This document shows positions 46,587 to 58,198 of a DNA stretch of 64,000 nt, in pieces. Within the stretch, counting starts at the first letter, position 1. Each line of letters starts with the position of its first letter. The position numbers and the translations under genes are program-made. The stretch covers positions 1 through 64,000 of the forward strand of contig NZ_JAASAE010000018.1 of NCBI RefSeq assembly GCF_012726205.1, read 5' to 3'. The notes beneath the pieces were generated by a model. That model searched no databases and had not been told where the DNA came from. It saw only the letters and a list, made by a program, of their open reading frames with translations. This DNA comes from Rhodococcus sp. HNM0569 (GTDB lineage: Bacteria; Actinomycetota; Actinomycetes; Mycobacteriales; Mycobacteriaceae).

Positions 46587-48539
46587 TCAGTTGACGGGCG
46601 TAGGGAACGGATCCGGAAGATCACACCGCTGCAGCTCGTACTTCGGAACCCGGTCGAAGCGGTACTTCGAGAAGTGCAGCGCATCCTTGAAGTTCTGCTT
46701 GAACCGCGCGAACGTGAGGTCCGACCGGTACGACGTCAGCAGCTTCTGCGTCTCGGGACACGTGATCGCCACCTGCGCCTGCTCGACCCACTTCTCGTCG
46801 AGGAACATCGGCATCCACGGATGCTTGTTCACCATGCCGGTGTCGACGACGACCCAGTCGGGGAACAGATTCTTGTCGTGCCCGATACGACCGTCGTCGA
46901 GACGCTCGGTGTGCGCCGCGAGCGGGTACGCGAGCCCCATCTGGTCGAGCACGCGCACGTCGAGACCCACGTTCATGCTCGTCATTCCCAGGTTGAGGAA
47001 GTACACCGTGTGCCCGGCGCCGTCCTCCGGGATCGGAGCGGGCGGGGGAACGACGAACCAGAACGTGTAGTCGCCGGACGGCAGCAGCAGGCCACCGTCG
47101 GGGGTGTCGTCGATGGTCTCGACCATCGCGCGCATGCGCGGGTAGTCGAGATAGTCGGACGCGCGGATCGGGTGGTCGTGGCCGGTGTTGAGGACGTAGA
47201 ACGCGCGTTCGTCGACGATGCCGGACTTGCCCACGACCGCACCCTCCGGCATGCCCGTCGTGTTGGCGGCGAATGCGGCCCACACGACCGTGCCGAGCCA
47301 CAGCACCGACATGCCGCCCATCAGGGTGTAATCGCGCCGCGAGCGCGTCTCGCCGCGTGCGGGCAGGCGCACCGGGAGCACCGCGACCGGCGCGAGCAGG
47401 CAGAACAGCACGGGCAACAGGACGCGACCGTGCATGAAGTCGCCGCCGACGCGGACCGAGTACAGACCGAGGATCACGCCGCTCGCGAGCACGAACGCGA
47501 CGACCGCGGTGGGTGTGCGCAGCAACGCCCGCGCGCGCACCCACAGCGGCTCGCGCGCGGTGCGCACGGCGACCGGGTCGGCGTGGTGCTCGCGCAGCAG
47601 CCAGGCCGCGCCGACACCGACGAGCAGGAACACGAGCGGCAGCCACAACAGGTAGGGACCGACGAGATTCCACAGGTACGCGAAGCCCTGGTCCCACTTC
47701 GCACCACCTGCGTCCTTCGACACCGCGGTGTTGGGATACGGCAGCGCGTAGTAGCCCATCCGCCAGATCTGGTAGCCGAGCGGCACCAGCGCGGCTGCCG
47801 CGACCATGCCGACGCGCAGCTTCCACGTGCTGCCGGTCGCGAGGAAGACCATCGCGAGTGCGAGCACCGCGGGGATCGCCAGCTCCGGCCGCACGAGCGG
47901 ACCGAGACCCGCGACGAACGACAGGGACAGCACGAACACCGCCGACGGGCGGGTCGCGAGGCTCCAGCGCACCATGAGCAGCCACAGCAGCGCGAGCCAG
48001 AAGATCACGAGGCAGGTCTCGAGGCCCGAGGTCGCGAAGTCGCGCGCGGGCGGCACTGCGATGTAGACGAGCACACCCGCCGGGAGCAGCAGCAGCGTGC
48101 CGCCCGGACGGAAGGGACGCGCCCGGTAGAGAATGCCCGTGCCCACCATGACCAGCACGACCGCGGCCGTCGACAGCAGGAGCGCGAGTGCGAGCACGAC
48201 GTACTCGAGGCGCACCTGCGTGAGCCAGCCGAAGGCGTACACCACATACGTCCACACGGTCGACGTGTTGGCCTCGACGCGTTCGCCCTCGTTGAACACC
48301 GGCCCGTTGCCCGCGAGCAGGTTGCGCACCGTGCGCAGGACGATCAGGCCGTCGTCGGCGATCCAGCGGCGTTCCCACGCGCCCCAGAACATGAGCGCGG
48401 CCGCGACCGCGACACCGACGGCGAACACCACCCGCGAGGCGATGCCCCTGCGGGTGGTGTCGGTGGTGGCCGACTGTTCGTCGGCTCGGGAAGCCTGCCC
48501 GACTCGGGAAGCGTCCTCAGACGACGTAGACAGCGACAC
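46587..48539 (-). CDS. aftB: Terminal beta-(1,2)-arabinofuranosyltransferase AftB
   Basis: AftB adds the terminal beta-1,2-linked arabinofuranose residues that later carry mycolates. The 650-residue protein has about ten membrane helices after a Ser/Thr-rich N-terminus, and a C-terminal soluble domain of about 200 residues. The first loop carries RRWIADDGLIVLRTVRNLL, then GERVEANTSTVW; the Asp pair there is the probable GT-C catalytic site. Other family blocks are PPARDFATSGLET and SVRVGGDFMHGRVLLP. GTG 48539 overlaps ubiA by 23 bases. It ends the operon glf-glfT2-PAP2-ubiA-aftB, the position of Rv3805c. Confidence 0.95.
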   Translation of the reverse strand: MSLSTSSEDASRVGQASRADEQSATTDTTRRGIASRVVFAVGVAVAAALMFWGAWERRWIADDGLIVLRTVRNLLAGNGPVFNEGERVEANTSTVWTYVVYAFGWLTQVRLEYVVLALALLLSTAAVVLVMVGTGILYRARPFRPGGTLLLLPAGVLVYIAVPPARDFATSGLETCLVIFWLALLWLLMVRWSLATRPSAVFVLSLSFVAGLGPLVRPELAIPAVLALAMVFLATGSTWKLRVGMVAAAALVPLGYQIWRMGYYALPYPNTAVSKDAGGAKWDQGFAYLWNLVGPYLLWLPLVFLLVGVGAAWLLREHHADPVAVRTAREPLWVRARALLRTPTAVVAFVLASGVILGLYSVRVGGDFMHGRVLLPVLFCLLAPVAVLPVRLPARGETRSRRDYTLMGGMSVLWLGTVVWAAFAANTTGMPEGAVVGKSGIVDERAFYVLNTGHDHPIRASDYLDYPRMRAMVETIDDTPDGGLLLPSGDYTFWFVVPPPAPIPEDGAGHTVYFLNLGMTSMNVGLDVRVLDQMGLAYPLAAHTERLDDGRIGHDKNLFPDWVVVDTGMVNKHPWMPMFLDEKWVEQAQVAITCPETQKLLTSYRSDLTFARFKQNFKDALHFSKYRFDRVPKYELQRCDLPDPFPTPVN

Positions 48540-49422
48540 CCACGACTCCGACCCAGACGACCGCGAGAAGTTGGAGCACGCGGTCCTTGAACGCGATCTC
48601 CTCCGGTTCGCCCGCCTCGCCGCCGTCGACGTCGACGGCGTAGCGCAGGATCGCGATGGTGAACGGCACCATCGACAGGGCGTACCAGTTGGTGTTCTTC
48701 AAGTCGTCCTGCTCGAACGCCCACAGGCCGTAGCAGAGCACGACCGCGGTGGCCGCGAGCGTCCACACGAACCGCAGATAGGTCACCGTGTACTGCGCCA
48801 GGGCCTTGCGGATCTTCGCGCCGGTACGTTCGGACAACTGCAGTTCGGCATAGCGCTTGCCTGCTGCCATGAACAACGACCCGAATGCCATCACCAGCAG
48901 GAACCACTGGGACAGGTCGATCTCGGCGGCCACGCCGCCCGCGATCGCGCGGATCAGGAAGCCCGACGACACGATGCAGATGTCGAGAACGGCTTGATGC
49001 TTGAGGCCGAAGCAGTAGGCCAGCTGGATCGCGATGTACACGGCCATGACGACCGCGAGGTTCCAGTTCGCGAGGAACGACAGCGCGATCGAGGCGACCA
49101 TCAGGCAGGCAGCGACGATGTACGCGAGGCGCGGCGGCACGATGCCCGCCGCGATCGGGCGGAACCTCTTCGTCGGATGCGCGCGGTCGGCTTCGACGTC
49201 CATCGCGTCGTTGACGAAGTAGATGCCGGACGCCGCGAGGCAGAACACGACGAATGCGAGCGCGACCCGCCACAGGACGTCACCGTCGGTGGCGCTGCCC
49301 GCGGCGATGGGCGCGGCCAGGACCAGGACGTTCTTGATCCACTGGCGCGGCCGAGCCTCCTTGATCAGCCCACCCACGAGCGTCTTGGGCGGTCCGGCGA
49401 CCTCGGGGGCTTCCTCGCTCAT
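48517..49422 (-). CDS. ubiA: Decaprenyl-phosphate phosphoribosyltransferase (UbiA superfamily, Rv3806c-like)
   Basis: This enzyme joins phosphoribosyl pyrophosphate to decaprenyl phosphate, the committed step towards DPA. The 301-residue protein has about nine membrane helices and the prenyltransferase motif NDAMDVEADRAHPTKRFRP (NDxxDxxxD). The second acidic motif is less clear; DVDGGEAGEPEE near the end is one candidate. Other family marks are RPRQWIKNVLVLAAP and YCFGLKHQAVLDI. ATG 49422 overlaps the stop of the PAP2 gene (ATGA) and has GGAG upstream. In M. tuberculosis, changes in this gene raise ethambutol resistance. Its product feeds the PAP2 phosphatase and then DprE1/DprE2 encoded 30 kb away. 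Confidence 0.95.
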   Translation of the reverse strand: MSEEAPEVAGPPKTLVGGLIKEARPRQWIKNVLVLAAPIAAGSATDGDVLWRVALAFVVFCLAASGIYFVNDAMDVEADRAHPTKRFRPIAAGIVPPRLAYIVAACLMVASIALSFLANWNLAVVMAVYIAIQLAYCFGLKHQAVLDICIVSSGFLIRAIAGGVAAEIDLSQWFLLVMAFGSLFMAAGKRYAELQLSERTGAKIRKALAQYTVTYLRFVWTLAATAVVLCYGLWAFEQDDLKNTNWYALSMVPFTIAILRYAVDVDGGEAGEPEEIAFKDRVLQLLAVVWVGVVGVAVYVV

Positions 49423-49974
49423 TTGTCTCCACACTTCCGCTCGGCCTTCAGCACGACGGCCGCGGATGCGGCCCCCAGCGCCGAGCCCGCGAGCACGTCG
49501 GTCGGGTAGTGCACCCCCAGCACGAGCCGGGAAAGCAACATGGGCGGCACCAGCAACGCTGGCAAGGGTAGCCCGGTGAGCCTACCCATCAGCACCGCGG
49601 CGGCCGTCGTGGAGGTCGCGTGCGACGACGGGAAGCTCAGCCGGCTCGGCGTACCCACGTTGACCTGCACCGACGGGTGGCTCGGGCGGCGACGGCGCAC
49701 GACGCGCTTGATCGCGATCGACGCCGCGTGGGCACCCACGGCGCCCACCCCGACCCCGATCCACTCGCGTCGCCGTGGCTTGTCGACGGCGGCACCGAGC
49801 GCCGAGATCGCCATCCAGCCGAGCGCATGCTCGCCGAAGTGCGACATGCCACGAGCCGCAGCGATCACGCCGGGCTTCGAGCCGATCGTCGACTGCACGG
49901 CTGCCAGCGCGCGCACCTCGGCACCGGGGACGGGCACGTCGAGCGCGTGCAGATCCGGACCGGGCACCGATTCG

Positions 49975-49994
<20 letters not shown>
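49419..49994 (-). CDS. PAP2-type phosphatase (Rv3807c-like), DPA pathway
   Basis: A 191-residue PAP2 phosphatase with the three signature motifs: KRVVRRRRP, PSSHA and SRLVLGVHYPTD. Three or four membrane segments flank them. In mycobacteria Rv3807c lies between ubiA and glfT2 and is the proposed phosphatase that removes the 5-phosphate from decaprenyl-phosphoryl-5-phosphoribose to give the DprE1 substrate. GTG 49994 overlaps the glfT2 stop by 20 bases; its own stop overlaps ubiA by four. The tight overlap on both sides fits a stepwise pathway. Confidence 0.92.
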
Positions 49995-53940
<3,946 letters not shown>

Positions 53941-53947
53941 GACGTCC

Positions 53948-53978
53948 AGCCTGCAACTTGACGTTGCGTCAATGTCAA
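53948..53978 (-). promoter_or_regulatory. MerR-type promoter with 19-bp spacer and internal dyad
   Basis: On the minus strand TTGACA (53978-53973), a 19-base spacer and CAGGCT (53953-53948) form a promoter with the overlong spacer typical of MerR-controlled genes. Within the spacer lies the dyad TTGACGCAACGTCAA (53972-53958). The start codon at 53940 is about seven bases past the -10, so transcripts should be leaderless. This suggests autoregulation by the adjacent regulator. Confidence 0.65.
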
Positions 53979-54023
53979 CCCGTCGCGCGCGTATCGGGCA
54001 TTGCCATTCCGTGTGGCGCAGCT

Positions 54024-54069
54024 AACATACGGATCAGCAAACATACGTCCATACGGGCTCGCGTATGTT
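54024..54069. promoter_or_regulatory. AACATACG repeats, operator-like, upstream of the hydrolase operon
   Basis: AACATACG occurs at 54024-54031 and 54040-54047, and its complement CGTATGTT at 54062-54069; a further CATACG lies between. The direct plus inverted arrangement 47-92 bases before ATG 54116 looks like repressor binding sites, for instance of the TetR family. The cognate regulator is not evident; the MerR gene next door is divergent and has a different dyad. Confidence 0.5.
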
Positions 54070-54115
54070 CGTCGCGCTCCGATGGACGAGACAGTCACCG
54101 ACAGACGAGGTAGCC

Positions 54116-55066
54116 ATGACCGAGCTTCACCCACGAAAGATGGACTTCGGCTTCGAGGACGCCGACGTCCCCTTCCTGTGGAATCCCGACAATCCCGCGT
54201 GGTCGAGCATGTCCAACGCCGTGTCGTTCCTCGCGATCGGCTTCGAGAAGATGATCGTCAAGGCGATCATGCAGGCCAAGCCGCAACTCGCCGCGTCGGG
54301 CGTCGCCGACGAGGCGATGGCGTTCATGCGGCAGGAAGGCCACCACTCGACCGCGCACCGCCAGCACGTCAAGGGCCTCATCAGGAGCTACCCCGGTCTG
54401 CAGAACACCCTCGACGCCGTGATCGGCGAATTCGACCTGCTCACCGAGGCGACGTCCCTGAACTACCGGCTCGCCTACACCGCCGACCTCGAGGCGACCT
54501 TCACCCCCGTCTTCAAACTCATGCTCGACCACGACGCGACCCTGTTCCGCCCGGGCGACGACCGCGTCGCGTCACTGTTCCTGTGGCACTTCGTCGAAGA
54601 GGTCGAGCACCGCAGCTCGGCGCTGATCATCTTCGACGCCCTCGTCGGCAATGAGCTGTACCGGATGCGCATGGCGCCCTCGATCTTCGCGCACGTCATG
54701 AAGGTCATCCGCATCGCGTGCGCCGGATTCAACCAGCACGTGCCGCTGAAGGAACGCAAGGTCGACTCGCTGTCGATGTTCGCGACACACCGCACGAAAC
54801 AGCGCATCGTGACGGCCTTCGCGCCCTACCTGACGAAGGGGACGATGCCGCGGGCGTTCGACGGCCTGCCGCTCGGTGAGCAGTTGACGGCGCTGGCAGG
54901 CGTCGTCCGCAGCCAGATGCCGAGACACAAGCCCGCGCACGAAAAGCTGCCCGCCCTCGCAGGCGAGTGGTTCGCGAAGTACGACGAGGGCTACGACTGC
55001 ACCCGCTGGTACACGGCAGGCACGAACGGCCGGGCTCGCGACGCCGTCGCGGCGGGAGGCAAGTGA
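54116..55066 (+). CDS. Predicted metal-dependent hydrolase (PF10118-like)
   Basis: A 316-residue protein that resembles the 'predicted metal-dependent hydrolase' family PF10118, a ferritin-like helical fold thought to bind a metal pair. Candidate ligands are EGHHSTAHRQH (residues about 75-90) and the later HFVEEVEHRSSA. The start ATG 54116 has GAGG nine bases upstream; a longer frame to 54065 runs through the operator repeats and is rejected. Its stop overlaps the next gene (TGATG), so the two are coupled. The real reaction is unknown; an oxidase or desaturase-like role is as likely as hydrolysis. Confidence 0.8.
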   Translation: MTELHPRKMDFGFEDADVPFLWNPDNPAWSSMSNAVSFLAIGFEKMIVKAIMQAKPQLAASGVADEAMAFMRQEGHHSTAHRQHVKGLIRSYPGLQNTLDAVIGEFDLLTEATSLNYRLAYTADLEATFTPVFKLMLDHDATLFRPGDDRVASLFLWHFVEEVEHRSSALIIFDALVGNELYRMRMAPSIFAHVMKVIRIACAGFNQHVPLKERKVDSLSMFATHRTKQRIVTAFAPYLTKGTMPRAFDGLPLGEQLTALAGVVRSQMPRHKPAHEKLPALAGEWFAKYDEGYDCTRWYTAGTNGRARDAVAAGGK

Positions 55067-56238
55067 TGGCCGACCTCTGCACACCTACCTTCGACGAGCT
55101 GTCGACGGCGATGGGCTTCGCGTGCGACGAGGTCGGCGGCCTTGTCGCGGTCCGCAGCCCGTTCGGACTCGAGAACTGGACGCTGCCGGTGCTCGAGCTG
55201 ACCATCGTGCTCGGGTCGCTGCTCGCGCTGGTCTACGCGATCGTGCGGGTGCGCAGGCACGGTGATCCCACCAACATCGTGCTGTGGTTCGGCGCCACCG
55301 CATTCCTGTTCGTCATCGAGCCGCCGCTGTACTTCCCGGATGCGTTCGGCATCGAGCAGCACGTCGACACGATGTTCGCGCACAACCTCTTCACCGTCGA
55401 GTTCCTGTGGGGACGGCTGCCGCTCTACATCGTCGCGATCTATCCGCTGATGGCGACGATCGCCTTCGAGATCGTCCGCATGCTCGGCGTGTTCCGCCGC
55501 TACGGAGTGATCCTCGGTGCGGTGTGCGTCGGCTTCGTGCATCACGCGTTCTACGAGATCTTCGACCACCTCGGACCCCAGTTGCGTTGGTGGGAATGGT
55601 CTCTCGACAACCCGATCAACCTGCCGTTCTTCGACGCGGTCCCGCTCCCGAGCGTCGTGGTGTTCGCCGCACTGTGGCCGATGTCGCTCGCGCTGTGCGT
55701 GCAGTTCTTCGTCGGCCGCCACGTCGACGCCGGAAGGCAGTTCTCCGCGGGCACGCTCGTGTGGCGGACCGTCGTGATCGGCCTGGCCGCGTCGGTCGGC
55801 GTGTTCGTCCTGCCCCTGCCCGCCACGGTGTTCGGCGCGGGCAGCGACACGGTCCGCGGCGTCCTGTACGCCGCCGAGCTGGCCGTGCTGTGTGTGGTCG
55901 CGGTCGTGATCCTCGCGCGGCAGTGGTCGCGGGCCCGGCGGGACACGCAGTCGCCCTACTCGAACGACTTCGTCCGCTGGTATGCCGTCGCCTATCTCGT
56001 CGTCATGGCAGGACTGTGGCTCAGTGCCCTTCCCGACTACTTCGGGGCGGTCGACGGAGTCACCGACAACGGCGATCCGATCGGCAGCCTCTGGTACACG
56101 ATCGGCTGTTTCGCGATCGCGATCGCCTGCGTGGCGGCCACCTTCACGATCCCCCGGCGACCCGCCGCACCGGCGGACGGCCACACCGAGGCCGGTCAGC
56201 CGCCCGCAGGCACCTCGACCGCGTCGGCCACGGCCTGA
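55066..56238 (+). CDS. Polytopic membrane protein of unknown function
   Basis: A 390-residue protein with about nine to ten predicted helices, starting at ATG 55066, which overlaps the preceding stop by one base and has GGAGGCAAG upstream. Conserved-looking features are aromatic and His-rich loops: IEPPLYFPDAFGIEQHVDTM, FVHHAFYEIFDHLGPQL and WWEWSLDNP. The His residues near membrane faces could bind metal or heme. The C-terminus is a short Pro/Ala/Thr tail. I do not recognise a named family. Coupling to the PF10118-like gene suggests the two act together, perhaps as a membrane oxidase pair. Its 3' end overlaps the convergent SpoIID-type gene by 43 bases. Confidence 0.8.
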   Translation: MADLCTPTFDELSTAMGFACDEVGGLVAVRSPFGLENWTLPVLELTIVLGSLLALVYAIVRVRRHGDPTNIVLWFGATAFLFVIEPPLYFPDAFGIEQHVDTMFAHNLFTVEFLWGRLPLYIVAIYPLMATIAFEIVRMLGVFRRYGVILGAVCVGFVHHAFYEIFDHLGPQLRWWEWSLDNPINLPFFDAVPLPSVVVFAALWPMSLALCVQFFVGRHVDAGRQFSAGTLVWRTVVIGLAASVGVFVLPLPATVFGAGSDTVRGVLYAAELAVLCVVAVVILARQWSRARRDTQSPYSNDFVRWYAVAYLVVMAGLWLSALPDYFGAVDGVTDNGDPIGSLWYTIGCFAIAIACVAATFTIPRRPAAPADGHTEAGQPPAGTSTASATA

Positions 56239-57845
56239 GCGGTCTCGGCCACCCCGGCGCCCGCGGCGCCGTCGGACCCTGCGGCGGACGCGTCGGCCCC
56301 CTCGGCCGGCGCGTTCGCCGCTGCCGCACTGTCCGGGAGCCACTCGCGCAGCACACTCGCGTCGACCACCTGGGTGCCGAGAGCCTCGGTCCACACGATC
56401 ACGCCACCGGTGTACAGCCGGAACACGCCCGCCTCGTTCGGCAGCATCATCTGCGGCCCGAGCGGCGCACCGAGCACGCTGTCGCGACCGCCGAGTTCGC
56501 GGTACTTCGCGTCGATCGGCGACGCGTCGACCTCGTTGCCCGGCGAGTTCAGGTCGGGCTCGGCGGGCGCCTCGGGCGGTGCGTCGGCCACGAGTCCCTC
56601 GGTGACGGAGAACCAGTCGGACTTCAGCTTCAGCTTCGAGCGCGCCTCGGTACCCGAGACGTCGGCGGTGCCGTCCGACCCGACGACGCGCAGGCCGGTG
56701 ACGCGGCCGCCGTCGGCACCGAAGTTGTTGCGCGCGGTCACCTCCACCGTCTGCAGTTCGCCGACGCCGAATGCCGACGCGATGTCGCCCGCGGTGACGA
56801 CGACGGACCAGTTGTGGGTCGGTGAGATCGCGTCCCCGAGGTCCTCGACGGGTGGGAACTCGCCGCCCGCGGTGTGCCCACCCGTCGACGCCGAGAACTC
56901 GGCGCGCACGGGCTTGCCGTCCTTCGCGAGGATCGCGCCGTGCGTCGAGCGCACCGCCTCGGTGGTGCGCGGGTCTTCCTTCGCGGTGCCGCTGTAGACC
57001 TGGCAGTCCTGCGTGTCGCACGTGCGCGCATACGCTTCGCGGTTCTCCGACGCGGCGTACGAGCGCGCCGCGATCGCCTGCGCACGCAGCGCTTCCGCGC
57101 CCCCGCTGTCGGCCCACTCGGCCTTCGACTCGGCGGGCACGACGCCGTACAGGTAGTCGTCGACGGCGAGCGCGTTGACGGTGCGCGCCGCGTCGCCGTC
57201 GAGTGCCACACCGAGCGACCCTCGGTACGCGGCGTCCGACCCGCACATCTTCAGGTGCTCGTTCGCGGGCCGATCGGGGCCGAGATCGATCGGATCGACC
57301 CACGGGTGGTCCGCCGCGCCCTGCCACAGCACCTCGCCGCCACAGCCCCTCGTCACGACGACGGCCGCTCCCCCGCCGGGCGTCGGAGTCAGCGTGACCG
57401 CCTCGCCCGGCCCGACCGGCTTGCCCGCGACGCCCGCGCCCGCGTCGGAGTAGACGGACAGCGGGCGGTCGTCGTTGCCGGTGAGTCGCACGCTCATCTG
57501 CGCGTCCTCGAGCGTCGCGAGCGTCGCGCCGCCGTAGTAGTGCGCGACGATGCGCTCGGCGGCCCAGCCGTCGTTCTTGGCGTAGCCGTACGCGCCCCAC
57601 TGCCCCATGCCGCGTCCGTGACCGTTGCCGTGGCCGGTGATCGTGAACGGCGTGTCGGCCGCGACGGCCTGCTCGACGCCCGTCCCGGACGCCAGGACAC
57701 CGGCAGCGGTGATGCCCGCGACCAGGGCCGGGATCGCCGCGAGCGCGACGACGGCGCGGCGCGAGTGCCTGCGCCCGCGTCCCGGGCCCGTGCGGGGCGG
57801 AAAGACAGCGCGGGCCCAGGCGGCGGAACGGTTCGTGTCTCGCAT
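56196..57845 (-). CDS. SpoIID/LytB-domain secreted protein with LGFP-like repeat
   Basis: A 549-residue exported protein. A basic N-terminus (RRHSRRAVV) and one helix lead a signal peptide ending near AVAADT. The N-terminal region holds GHGNGHGRGMGQWGAYGYAK, a motif common in SpoIID/LytB proteins. The SpoIID core follows (VDDYLYGVVPAES, EALRAQAIAARSYA, VYSGTAKEDPRTTEAV, ASTGGHTAGGEF). SpoIID cleaves glycan strands of peptidoglycan lacking peptides. An LGFP-like repeat (LGAPLGPQMMLPNEAG) and an Ala/Glu-rich tail end the protein. ATG 57845 is chosen (CAGGGAAG upstream). The 43-base overlap with the convergent membrane protein gene means the tails of the two are read from the same DNA. It is divergent from a peptidoglycan amidase gene. 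Confidence 0.9.
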   Translation of the reverse strand: MRDTNRSAAWARAVFPPRTGPGRGRRHSRRAVVALAAIPALVAGITAAGVLASGTGVEQAVAADTPFTITGHGNGHGRGMGQWGAYGYAKNDGWAAERIVAHYYGGATLATLEDAQMSVRLTGNDDRPLSVYSDAGAGVAGKPVGPGEAVTLTPTPGGGAAVVVTRGCGGEVLWQGAADHPWVDPIDLGPDRPANEHLKMCGSDAAYRGSLGVALDGDAARTVNALAVDDYLYGVVPAESKAEWADSGGAEALRAQAIAARSYAASENREAYARTCDTQDCQVYSGTAKEDPRTTEAVRSTHGAILAKDGKPVRAEFSASTGGHTAGGEFPPVEDLGDAISPTHNWSVVVTAGDIASAFGVGELQTVEVTARNNFGADGGRVTGLRVVGSDGTADVSGTEARSKLKLKSDWFSVTEGLVADAPPEAPAEPDLNSPGNEVDASPIDAKYRELGGRDSVLGAPLGPQMMLPNEAGVFRLYTGGVIVWTEALGTQVVDASVLREWLPDSAAAANAPAEGADASAAGSDGAAGAGVAETAQAVADAVEVPAGG

Positions 57846-58039
57846 ACGCACACTTCCCTGTTTCGGCGGTACTGCAGTCGGTCGGTGGGTCGAGGCAGGT
57901 CCGGGCCGCGTCCTCCACACGGGGCGGAGTGTCGTCGGCGCGACTTACTCGAGTTCGCAGGAACAAACCCTCAATCTCAGGTTGAGCGTTATGGTCTCCT
58001 GTGGCTAGTGTTGCACAGTGACCACAGATCATCACTTTG

Positions 58040-58066
58040 GTCACATGTGTCACTTCCGTAACACTG
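58040..58066 (+). promoter_or_regulatory. Three 9-bp direct repeats resembling MtrA boxes
   Basis: GTCACATGT, GTCACTTCC and GTAACACTG follow one another without a gap, 133-159 bases before the amidase start. MtrA, a response regulator of cell-wall hydrolase genes in mycobacteria and relatives, binds direct 9-mers of the type GTCACAgcg. The site lies in the 353-base divergent region between two cell-wall hydrolase genes, which fits MtrA targets. Assignment is by motif similarity only. Confidence 0.55.
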
Positions 58067-58198
58067 ACCGCCCCGCGCAGTGCGGGGGCGGGTGTGCGGA
58101 GTTCGGCCTCCGGGAAGGGGTCGCAACGGCATCGGCGGGGCGCGCAGCGGCCCGCGGACACCTACGACTGACGACACCGACGACTGAGGAGAAACCCC

